In this document: positions 26,890-34,533 of the stretch, one piece after another
How positions within the stretch are numbered: the first letter of the stretch is position 1
Layout: each line of letters begins with the position of its first letter
Origin: Pyxidicoccus sp. MSG2
Lineage (GTDB): Bacteria; Myxococcota; Myxococcia; Myxococcales; Myxococcaceae
Assembly (NCBI RefSeq): GCF_026626705.1
Contig: NZ_JAPNKC010000001.1
Coordinates: forward strand, 2,356,001 to 2,420,000
Reading direction: 5' to 3'
Length of the DNA stretch: 64,000 nucleotides
Translations under genes and position numbers: made by a program
Notes under the pieces: generated by a model
Databases searched by the model: none
What the model was told of the DNA's origin: nothing
What the model saw: only the letters and a program-made list of their open reading frames with translations

Positions 26890-29800
26890 TCAGTCGTTGT
26901 CCGAGAGCGTCACGGTCGCGCCCGACGTGCCCAGGGTGTAGCCGGCGGTGGCCGTGAGCGTCACGACGACCGTCTCGCTCCCCTCCTTCACCGCATCATC
27001 GATGGGAGCGACGGGCAGCCCCACCGACGTGACCCCGGCCGGAAGGGTCAGCGGCGAGGTGAGCGCCGCGTAGTCCGTGCCCTGGGTCGCGGTCCCCGTC
27101 ACCGTGAAGGAGATGGGGAGGTCGGATCTGGGCGCGGGGACGGCCGTCACGGAGAACAGGCCGCCATTCGCGTTGGCCTCACCCGCCGCGGAGTCCGTCG
27201 CGGTGATGCGCAGCTCCGGCTTCTCGTCGTCGAAGAGGTTCACCGTGGCCGCGGTGCTCGTGGCGAGCTGGTACGAGACATCCGCCACCAGCGTGACGGT
27301 GACGGCCTCCTTGCCTTCCACGAGCACGTCATCCGCGGGCTGCACCACCAGCACCGCCGAGGCCGCGCCTTCCGGGATGACCACCGAGGTCGCCAGGGGC
27401 TGGTAGTCGCTCGTGCTGGACGCGCTCCCGCTCACCGCCAGCAACACCGTGAGCGACGCCTGCGTCGGTCCGGTGCGGCTCACGGTGAATGCCCCCGGGT
27501 TCGAGGGCTCGGCGGCCTCCGCGTCGGTCGCCGTCACGGTGACGACGGGCTGCTCATCATCCAGCAGCGACACCGTCGCGGAGGCGCTGGTATGAACCTG
27601 ATACGCCGCGTCCTCCAGCAGCGTCAGGATGACGGTCTCCTTGCCCTCGACGAGGGCGTCATCCAACGCCGTGAGCACCACGTTCGCCGAGGCCACGCCG
27701 GCCGGAATCGTCACCGTGCCCGGCAGGGCGACGTAGTCCGTCTCCGCCGCCGTTCCGGCCAGGGCGTAGCGAACCGTGAGCGCCGAGGTCGTCGGTCCGG
27801 TCCGGGCCACCGAGAACCGCGCCGTGTCGGTGCCCGGCTCCGCGCCCAGGGAATCCGCTGCGCTCACCGTCACCACCGGCAGCTCGTTGTCCAGCAGCGT
27901 CACCGTCCCGCTCGCCGTGGTCCCCAGCTTGTAGGTCGGGTCCGGAGCGACGGTCAGCACCACCGTTTCCTTGCCCTCCACGTCCGCGTCATCCACGGGC
28001 AGCACGTCGACACTCACCGAGTTCACGCCCGCCGGCATCGTCACCGCGCCTGAGAGGGCGGTGAAGTCGGCGCCGGAGGTGGCCGTCCCCGTCAGGCCAT
28101 ACCGGACGGTCAGCACCTGGCCGGAGACACCGCCCGAGCGGGTGAGCGTGAAGCGGCCGATGTCCGTCCCCGGCTCGGCGCCCGTCGCATCCGAGGCCGA
28201 GACGCTCACCGTGGGCGACTGGACATAGACGTAGATGGACGAAGACGTGGTGACGGCGCCGCTGGCGTCGTACGCCTTCGCGGAGAGGATGTAGGTCGCG
28301 GCCACCAGCCCGTCGAGCTGGAAGGTGAAGGGCGCCTCGCTGTCCTCACCCAGCTTCGTGGAGCCCTGGTACAGCTCGACGCGGGAGACGGGGCCCTCCA
28401 CGTCGGAGGCAGCCACCTCGAAGGTCACCGTGGCGGGGGCGGCGAAGGCCGAGCCATGGGCCGGGGAGGTGATGCGCACCGTCGGCGCATCGTTCACCGG
28501 AGTCACCGTCAGCGTGGCGACGGCGAGCGGAGAGCTCTCCATGCCGTCATGCGCCTGGAACGTGAAGCTGTCAGTCCCGGCGTAGTTCAACTCCGGCCGG
28601 TAGAGCGGGCTCGGCAGCGAGCCCGAAAGCGTGCCGTGCGCGGGCGGGTCCACCACCGTCCACGTCAGCAGGTCCCCGTCGGCGTCGAAGGCCGTGAGGG
28701 CGAAGGCCTTCGAGGAGTCCTCGGTCAGCGTGGCGCTCTGGCTGTTGGCGAGCGGCCGCGCGTTGAGGGCCACGCTCCAGTGCTGGAGCGTCACGCCGCC
28801 GACGCCGTCCGACACCGCGACGCGCACCGAGTGGGTTCCCACCGCCGTGGGCGCGTAGGTGAACGAGGCGGTGTTGCTCCCGACGGAAGCGCCGTCCACG
28901 CTCCACGCGTAGGACAGCACCTGGCCGTCGGCGTCTTCCGCGAGGACGGCCAGCTCCACCGAGCCCGCCGGCCCCAGCTTGACCCGTCCCGCCGGAAGCG
29001 CGCTGCTGATGACGGGGGGCCGGTTCACCCGGGTGTAGTCGACATGGGCGAACCCCGTCGCCGCATCGACGGTGAGCGGCGCATCCAGGCTCGCCACCGC
29101 GAAATCCCCGCTCGCGACATCCACGATGCGGAAGGACTTCAGCACGGCGGGGTCTCCCACGGCGGAGTCCGTCATCCGCACGAGGAAGCGCTTCTCCGCG
29201 AGCGTGGCGGGGAGCAGGTCCGTGAAGTCGAACACGAACGTGGCATCCACGGCCGCCGACGTGGAGCCATTGAAGGCCCTCGCGCCACCCGTGTACCAGA
29301 CCGTCGTCGAGTTCCACACCGTCGGGTCCACCGGCCCCGCGTCCACCGCCCCCGAGTCACGTCCTCCGCCCTGCCCCGCGTCCTGCTCGCCCGTCGAGCC
29401 ACCGCCCTGGCCTCCGGGCCGGCCCGCATCCTCCTCGCCCGCCCCCACCAGGAACCCGCGTCCCTCGCCGGCCCAGGCCACCGCGTCCTGGAACGCCGAC
29501 ACCGGCATGCCGAACCCCACCTCGGTGAAGCCCAGTGTGAGCGCGAGCTGGTTGCGACGCAGGTGGTTGACCTTCACTTCCGCCACGAGCTTCGGCGTGT
29601 AGTTGGGACGCACGGTGAGGTGGTAGACGGAGTCGCCCTGGAAGATGGGGACGCGGCCCGTGCTCGGGCCGCCGGTGACGGCCGACACCGCCCGCAGCGC
29701 GTCGTAGGCCATCCAGGTGAAGCCTCCTTCGTTCCAGCCCGTGCCCCAGGAGTTGGCGATGCGCAGCGCGCCCTTCTCGCCCGGGTCCACCACGTTGTTC

Positions 29801-30735
29801 TTGTTGATGTCGGCCCAGATGGTGTCGTCGTACCCGACGATGGTCATCGCATGGGAGCCGTTGTAGCCGTTCTGCCAGTAGGTGACGTACTTGCCCGCGA
29901 ACGCGTCGTCATCCGGCGTGGACGGGTCGTTCTTGATGGACATGCTCTGCCACGAATTGACGTACGTCCCGTAGACGAGGACGTAGCCATTGGCCAGCAG
30001 CTCCTTCACCCGCTGCAGGCCGTCCGGGGTGCTCACCTGGCTGATGTACTGCACGGGGTTCGCCCGAAACGGGAGCGCACCGCGCCACACCGCCGGGTCC
30101 ACCGGCCAGGCCGTGTAGTTGGAGTCGTAGGGGATGTTGGCCCAGCTCGTCGCCCCCTGGCGCGCGAGCAGGCTGTAGGCGCTGGAGATGTAGCTGCCCT
30201 CGTCCACGCCATTGTTGATGAAGTTGTAGGTCCACTTCGGAGAGAACAGCCGCGTGTTGTCGGTGCTGTGCTTCGCATCCCAGCCATACATGAGCGCGAC
30301 GGTGTGGCTGAGCTGGTAATACGTCGTGGCCCACGCGGTGCACGAGCCAATCGACCCCTGGCTGCGAATGGGCGGGAAGAAGTCCAGCACGCTGTTGTCG
30401 ACATGCGACGGCAGCACCGCGAACGAGGCGACCCCGGACGGCGCGCGCAGGCCCGGGCCGAGGACTTCCTCACCCACCGCCGCGGCGGTGGACATCGACA
30501 ATGCCCGCTCGCCCCTCGCACGCCGGAGCTCGTTCATGCGCTCCAGCGCGATGCGGTTCGGGAGGACCTGACGGACCTCGTGACCTTCCGAGCGAAGCTG
30601 TTCGACCTCCCGGGTCGTCAGGGGCTTCAAACCGGTGGCGCCGGACTCACGGGACGACTGCGCCAGGGCAGGCACTCCCCCCGCGAGCAACAGTCCGCCG
30701 ACGAGTAACGCGCATAGATGATTTCGTGGTGACAC
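26890..30735 (-). CDS. Secreted C1-family cysteine protease with Ig-like and four Calx-beta domains
   Basis: 1281 aa from GTG 30735, with GGAG eight bases upstream. The signal ends in PALAQ. A propeptide-like helical stretch is followed by a papain-type domain: Cys132 in RSQGSIGSCTAWATTYY, His in NGSHAMTIVGYDD and Asn in RIANSWGTGWNEGGF. A beta region and an Asp/Gly linker lead to a PKD-like domain (LSYAWSVDGASVG), a cadherin/Ig-like domain (SSKAFALTAFDADGDLLTW), an Ig-like domain (VRITSPAHGSAFAAPATVTF), then four Calx-beta repeats of about 110 residues, each with DD-VEGKETV. This is an exported protease whose Calx-beta stalk probably binds Ca2+ or carbohydrate. A role in predation or matrix processing is inferred. 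Confidence 0.9.
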   Translation of the reverse strand: MSPRNHLCALLVGGLLLAGGVPALAQSSRESGATGLKPLTTREVEQLRSEGHEVRQVLPNRIALERMNELRRARGERALSMSTAAAVGEEVLGPGLRAPSGVASFAVLPSHVDNSVLDFFPPIRSQGSIGSCTAWATTYYQLSHTVALMYGWDAKHSTDNTRLFSPKWTYNFINNGVDEGSYISSAYSLLARQGATSWANIPYDSNYTAWPVDPAVWRGALPFRANPVQYISQVSTPDGLQRVKELLANGYVLVYGTYVNSWQSMSIKNDPSTPDDDAFAGKYVTYWQNGYNGSHAMTIVGYDDTIWADINKNNVVDPGEKGALRIANSWGTGWNEGGFTWMAYDALRAVSAVTGGPSTGRVPIFQGDSVYHLTVRPNYTPKLVAEVKVNHLRRNQLALTLGFTEVGFGMPVSAFQDAVAWAGEGRGFLVGAGEEDAGRPGGQGGGSTGEQDAGQGGGRDSGAVDAGPVDPTVWNSTTVWYTGGARAFNGSTSAAVDATFVFDFTDLLPATLAEKRFLVRMTDSAVGDPAVLKSFRIVDVASGDFAVASLDAPLTVDAATGFAHVDYTRVNRPPVISSALPAGRVKLGPAGSVELAVLAEDADGQVLSYAWSVDGASVGSNTASFTYAPTAVGTHSVRVAVSDGVGGVTLQHWSVALNARPLANSQSATLTEDSSKAFALTAFDADGDLLTWTVVDPPAHGTLSGSLPSPLYRPELNYAGTDSFTFQAHDGMESSPLAVATLTVTPVNDAPTVRITSPAHGSAFAAPATVTFEVAASDVEGPVSRVELYQGSTKLGEDSEAPFTFQLDGLVAATYILSAKAYDASGAVTTSSSIYVYVQSPTVSVSASDATGAEPGTDIGRFTLTRSGGVSGQVLTVRYGLTGTATSGADFTALSGAVTMPAGVNSVSVDVLPVDDADVEGKETVVLTVAPDPTYKLGTTASGTVTLLDNELPVVTVSAADSLGAEPGTDTARFSVARTGPTTSALTVRYALAGTAAETDYVALPGTVTIPAGVASANVVLTALDDALVEGKETVILTLLEDAAYQVHTSASATVSLLDDEQPVVTVTATDAEAAEPSNPGAFTVSRTGPTQASLTVLLAVSGSASSTSDYQPLATSVVIPEGAASAVLVVQPADDVLVEGKEAVTVTLVADVSYQLATSTAATVNLFDDEKPELRITATDSAAGEANANGGLFSVTAVPAPRSDLPISFTVTGTATQGTDYAALTSPLTLPAGVTSVGLPVAPIDDAVKEGSETVVVTLTATAGYTLGTSGATVTLSDND

Positions 30736-31032
30736 GCACTTGCTCCAATCAATGAACAACGAGCTCTTTGAAGACGAGAAACACCACCCACGTCGTGACG
30801 TGTGCTCGAGGCCAGGTCTCGCGGAGGTGAATGGTGGCGCGCGCTCAGGCAAGCCCCGGGCCACGGACGAACCGTGGCTCGCTCAGGGGAGGACACCGCG
30901 CGGGCCGCGTGAAATCACGTCTGACTGTGGGCGTTGCTCCCCATCGAAGTGGGGGCGCGAGCCCACGGTCCGTCATGTTTCATGATTGGGTCATCAACGA
31001 CTTGCAGCCTTCGAGAAACCGGCTCGTGCGGC
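30736..31032. other. Intergenic region, nothing distinct seen
   Basis: About 300 bases between two minus-strand genes. The segment near 30980-31010 (ATGTTTCATGATTGGGTCATC) is relatively A+T-rich and could hold the protease promoter. No gene or repeat was found. Confidence 0.4.
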
Positions 31033-31680
31033 TCACTTCTTCCTGGAAGGAACTCCCAGCATGCGCAGCGCCAGCTCGGCGTGAGCGTCCGCGAGGGTGT
31101 CGATATCCAACGCGCCTCCCGGCTCGTACCAGTACGGCAGGCGCACGCCCATCGCGGCAATCGCGCGCGCGGCGACGAGGGGATGCGGAGGAGCGAAGCG
31201 CCCCTTCGACACGCCGCGCTCGATGACCTCCATCAGCAGCGCGGCGGACTGCTCCCGGAGGGCCTGCGCCGGAGCCGCCAGCTCCGGCGTCAGGGCGTAG
31301 AACTCCTCGTTCACCACCAGGGCGAGCTGCGGGTGCTCCGCGTGAGCGCGGGTGTGGGCGCGGACGAGCGCGCGCACCTGCTCGGCCGGCTCGGAGCCCG
31401 CGTCCAGCAGCGCGGTCCGGAGCACCTCGTGGAGCGCCTCGTGGCCGATACGCACCAGCTCCGCGAGCACGTGGTCCTTGGAGGGGAAGTGCGCGTACAG
31501 CGCGCTGGGCCGCAGCTCCAGGACCGCGGCCAGGTCCCGAATCGACGTGTCGTGGAACCCCTTGCTCGCGAAGAGCTGCAGGGCCGTCTCCAGGATGCGC
31601 CGGCGCGTGCCCTCGGGGGCCGCGGAGGGCGGAAGGCTCGCGTGCTGGGCTCGCAGCCGCGAGCGGGGAGGGAGGCTCAT
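31033..31680 (-). CDS. TetR/AcrR-family transcriptional regulator
   Basis: 215 aa. The helix-turn-helix lies at about residues 25-70 (RILETALQLFASKGFHDTSIRDLAAVLELRPSALYAHFPSKDHVL), a canonical TetR sequence. The C-terminal helical domain would bind a ligand. It is divergent from an alpha/beta hydrolase gene. A perfect 14-bp palindrome 15 bases upstream of its start is the likely operator, so it probably represses itself and the hydrolase. The ligand is unknown. Confidence 0.9.
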   Translation of the reverse strand: MSLPPRSRLRAQHASLPPSAAPEGTRRRILETALQLFASKGFHDTSIRDLAAVLELRPSALYAHFPSKDHVLAELVRIGHEALHEVLRTALLDAGSEPAEQVRALVRAHTRAHAEHPQLALVVNEEFYALTPELAAPAQALREQSAALLMEVIERGVSKGRFAPPHPLVAARAIAAMGVRLPYWYEPGGALDIDTLADAHAELALRMLGVPSRKK

Positions 31681-31688
31681 GAAGGACC

Positions 31689-31718
31689 TTGAAAAACGAA
31701 CGTTCGTTCAGATAGCGT
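31689..31718 (+). promoter_or_regulatory. Hydrolase promoter with TetR operator in the spacer
   Basis: TTGAAA (31689-31694) could be a -35 box with a weak -10 around 31712-31718 (ATAGCG or TAGCGT). The spacer is almost filled by the perfect palindrome AACGAACGTTCGTT (31695-31708). A repressor bound there would block polymerase from both directions. Confidence 0.5.
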
Positions 31719-31761
31719 GGTGGCGCTGCTGAGAGCATTTCTACTCGAACCCGTGAATGGC

Positions 31762-31772
31762 CGTTCGTTCAG
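31762..31772. promoter_or_regulatory. Second half-operator copy
   Basis: CGTTCGTTCAG repeats exactly the right arm of the palindrome (31701-31711), 61 bases away, about 25 bases before the hydrolase start codon. Confidence 0.4.
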
Positions 31773-31796
31773 GCGGCCGCAGACAGGAGACCGGGC

Positions 31797-32612
31797 ATGC
31801 CGATGCTTCCGCTCGATGGGGTCTCCCTCCACTGCGACACGGCGGGCGACGGGACACCGGTGCTGCTCCTCCATGGCCTGGGTTCCTCCGGGAAGGACTG
31901 GGAGCTCGTCACCCCGCGGCTCGCGAAGCGCCACCGGGTCCTCGTCCCGGATGCGCGGGGACATGGCCGGAGCGAGACGCCCGCGGGGAAGTACGGCGTG
32001 CCGCTCTTCACGCGAGACATCGCCGCGCTGTGCGACGCGCTGGGCCTGGGCCGGGTGCACGTGGTGGGGCTGTCGATGGGCGGGATGATGGGCTTCCAGC
32101 TCGCGGTGGACCGGCCGGACCTGGTGCGCAGCCTGGTCATCGTCAACAGCGGGCCGGAGCTGAAGGCACGGACGCTGCGCCGGAAGTTCGACTTCGCGTT
32201 GCGGCTGGTGGTGCTGCGACTGCTGGGGCCCATGCGCATGGCCAGGATTCTCGCGCCACGGCTGTTTCCCAAGCCGGAGCAGGCGGACCTGCGGCAGCGC
32301 GTGCTGGACACCCTCGGACACAATGACCCGGGTGCGTACCTGCGCGCGACGCGCGGGCTGCTCGGGTGGAGCGTGCTGGAGCGCGTGAAGGACATCACCT
32401 GTCCCGTGCTGGTGCTCCACTCCGAGCGTGACTACACGCCGCTGTCCGAGAAGCAGGCCTACGTCGACCTGCTCCGGGACGCACGCCTCCAGGTGTTGAG
32501 CGACTCCGGGCATGCGGCGCCGCTGGACCAGCCCGAGCAGCTCGCCGAGGCGGTGGAGACCTTCCTCCGCGAAGTCGAGGGCGCGGCTCCGGCCACGCGC
32601 GGCCTGGGCTGA
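31797..32612 (+). CDS. Alpha/beta-fold hydrolase
   Basis: 271 aa from ATG 31797 (CAGGAG seven bases upstream). Standard features: LLLHGLGSSGKDW with the oxyanion region, the nucleophile elbow VVGLSMGGMMG, the acid in LVLHSERDYTPL and the His in DSGHAAPLDQP near the C-terminus. There is no signal peptide, so it is cytoplasmic. The family includes esterases, lactonases and C-C hydrolases, and the substrate cannot be told. Control by the divergent TetR gene suggests induction by its own substrate. It is followed after 32 bp by a secreted esterase and may be co-transcribed with it. Confidence 0.88.
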   Translation: MPMLPLDGVSLHCDTAGDGTPVLLLHGLGSSGKDWELVTPRLAKRHRVLVPDARGHGRSETPAGKYGVPLFTRDIAALCDALGLGRVHVVGLSMGGMMGFQLAVDRPDLVRSLVIVNSGPELKARTLRRKFDFALRLVVLRLLGPMRMARILAPRLFPKPEQADLRQRVLDTLGHNDPGAYLRATRGLLGWSVLERVKDITCPVLVLHSERDYTPLSEKQAYVDLLRDARLQVLSDSGHAAPLDQPEQLAEAVETFLREVEGAAPATRGLG

Positions 32613-32644
32613 GCGGTCCGAACTTCCCCGAAGGAGGCAGGCCC

Positions 32645-33634
32645 ATGTCGATGAGTCGGAGTGTTGGCGCGCTCGCGCGGATGCTGCTCGTGTGTCTCGC
32701 AATCTTCACGGGGGCGCCGGCCCAGGCCGGTGCCTGGGTAGCCGGCGCCCATGGCGGCCGGAGCTTCCAGCTCTGGGTCCCCGAGGGCTACCAGGCCGGA
32801 GCGCAGCTCCCGCTGGTGGTGGCGCTGCACGGCTGCCTCCAGAACCCGGACCAGTTCGCCGGCCTGACGCGGCTGAACGTGAAGGCGGACGCGGAGAAGT
32901 TCCTGGTGCTCTATCCAAACCAGGCGCTCTTCGCCAATCCCACGCAGTGCTGGAACTTCATGCTCGGGAGCAACCAGGAGCGCGGCACGGGCGAGCCGGC
33001 GCTGATTGTCGGCATGGTGGACCTGGTGAAGCAGCACTACGCGGTGGACGCGCGCCGCGTGTACATCGGCGGGGTGTCCGCGGGGGCCGTCATGGCGGGC
33101 ACACTGCTGGCCTGCTACTCGGACGTCTTCGCAGCCGGCATGGTGGGCGCGGGAGCGATGTACAAGGCGGCCACGACGATTTCAGGCACGGCCTGGGCCA
33201 TGTCGTTCGGCAGCATCTACCACCCGGATGACCGGGGCCGCGACGCGTGGGTGTGCTCGGGGCGGCCGCGCCGGACGGTGCCGGTGCTCGTCATGCACGG
33301 CACCGAGGACGACGTCGTCAACCCCATCAATGGCGAGCAGGCGGTGCGGCAGTTCCTGCAGACCAGTGATTACGGCGACGACGGTGTGAGCAACGACAGC
33401 GTGCGCTACGTGCCGACCTGGACGGGGAGCGCCAGCGTGCCCGGGGGCCGGACCTACACCGTGAAGGACTACGTCTACGGCGGCGAATTGCTGGCGAGAC
33501 ACTTCGAAGTCCGGGGCATGGGCCACGCCTGGCCCGGGGGTGATTCGCGCTACCCCTTCGCGGACCCCTCGGGGCCGGACGCCACCACCTTCATGTGGGA
33601 CTTCTTCCGGCAGCACGCGCTGGACGCGCCGTAG
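32645..33634 (+). CDS. Secreted PHB-depolymerase-family esterase (LpqC-like)
   Basis: 329 aa from ATG 32645, with AAGGAGG upstream. The signal ends APAQA. The esterase core has LVVALHGCLQNPDQF (oxyanion), the nucleophile in YIGGVSAGAVMAG, the acid in VMHGTEDDVV and the His in RGMGHAWPGGDS. This order and wording match the family of extracellular PHB depolymerases and feruloyl/acetylxylan esterases. There is no separate substrate-binding domain, so short-chain polyesters or acylated polysaccharides are both possible. A strong hairpin follows. Confidence 0.88.
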   Translation: MSMSRSVGALARMLLVCLAIFTGAPAQAGAWVAGAHGGRSFQLWVPEGYQAGAQLPLVVALHGCLQNPDQFAGLTRLNVKADAEKFLVLYPNQALFANPTQCWNFMLGSNQERGTGEPALIVGMVDLVKQHYAVDARRVYIGGVSAGAVMAGTLLACYSDVFAAGMVGAGAMYKAATTISGTAWAMSFGSIYHPDDRGRDAWVCSGRPRRTVPVLVMHGTEDDVVNPINGEQAVRQFLQTSDYGDDGVSNDSVRYVPTWTGSASVPGGRTYTVKDYVYGGELLARHFEVRGMGHAWPGGDSRYPFADPSGPDATTFMWDFFRQHALDAP

Positions 33635-33640
33635 ACACGA

Positions 33641-33673
33641 CGTCGCCCCCGGTCGACAGCCCCGGGGGCGACG
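33641..33673. terminator. Bidirectional terminator, 12-bp stem
   Basis: CGTCGCCCCCGG (33641-33652) pairs perfectly with CCGGGGGCGACG (33662-33673) between the convergent esterase and LysM genes. Confidence 0.7.
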
Positions 33674-33704
33674 GTTGCGACGGTGCTCCGCCGTGCGGCG
33701 GGAG

Positions 33705-34367
33705 CTACATCGTCGGCATGAAGATCTTCAGCCCGGTGCGGCCACCGGCGCCCAGCGTGTTGCGCTCGATGAAGTCGCTCACGGACGAACGGCCGTCGCC
33801 GGTGGTGATGGCGGTGTGGCCGTACTTGCTGCCCGCCGCCGTGGAGGTCTTCTCCCACGTGAGGACGAGGCCCGGAATCTTCAGCGCCTCCTCGAGCGAC
33901 ATGTTGACCTGCTTGAACTTGTCGCGCGGCAGGTTGTTGTCAATCTGGTTGCCGTTGCCCCACACCTTGAAGCCGAAGGCGTTCTGGATGGCCTTGCTCA
34001 CGCCCGTGGCGCACAGGCCCTGGCTGTTGTAGCCGCCGATGCTCATCGCCGCCGCGCGGCCCGCCTCCGCGAGCTTGCGCATCGCGGGGGTCGCCTTGCC
34101 CGGAGCCGAGGCGCCGCTGCTGCCCTCGGTCTTCCCGCCGCCCTTCGTACCGCCAGAGCTCTTCGTGCCACCGGAGCTCTTCGTGCCGCCCTTGGTGCCC
34201 TCGAAGCTGTCCTTCCCGCCGTGGCCGGGAATGCGCAGGGTCTTCCCCGCGATGATGAGGTTCGGGTTGGAGATGTTGTTGGCTTTCGCCAGGGCCGAGA
34301 CGCTGGTCTTGAAACGGGTCGCGAGGGCCGAGAGGGTGTCGCCGGAGCGGATGCGGTAGGTGGACAT
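33705..34367 (-). CDS. LysM protein with CHAP-like C-terminal domain
   Basis: 220 aa from ATG 34367 (AGGAG upstream). Residues 2-46 are a LysM murein-binding domain (TYRIRSGDTLSALATRF, NISNPNLIIAGKTLRIPG). A Gly/Lys/Ser linker contains a repeated GGTKSS unit. The C-terminal ~120 residues carry QGLCATGVSKAIQN and KYGHTAITTGDG, the same presumed Cys/His hydrolase domain as in the protein at 1984-2898. There is no signal peptide. A murein amidase or endopeptidase activity is inferred. It and its paralogue share the catalytic module but use different binding modules. Confidence 0.82.
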   Translation of the reverse strand: MSTYRIRSGDTLSALATRFKTSVSALAKANNISNPNLIIAGKTLRIPGHGGKDSFEGTKGGTKSSGGTKSSGGTKGGGKTEGSSGASAPGKATPAMRKLAEAGRAAAMSIGGYNSQGLCATGVSKAIQNAFGFKVWGNGNQIDNNLPRDKFKQVNMSLEEALKIPGLVLTWEKTSTAAGSKYGHTAITTGDGRSSVSDFIERNTLGAGGRTGLKIFMPTM

Positions 34368-34533
34368 GGGAATCTCCTGGAGCGATTGTCGCCACGGCCC
34401 TCCCGGAGTTGCGCGGAATTTCCCAAGCTCTTGGAATTCACCCGAATTCATGGGTTCTGGCCGGATAATCCCGAGTAAAATCAAGAACCTGGGCGACGGG
34501 TAGGAATGGCCCCCGCCGCCCGGGTCTCCGGAA

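Noticed and set aside
28456-30708. A 750-codon plus-strand frame opposite the protease
   Set aside because: Composition is Arg/His-rich and meaningless, whereas the minus strand encodes a complete papain domain and four Calx-beta repeats.
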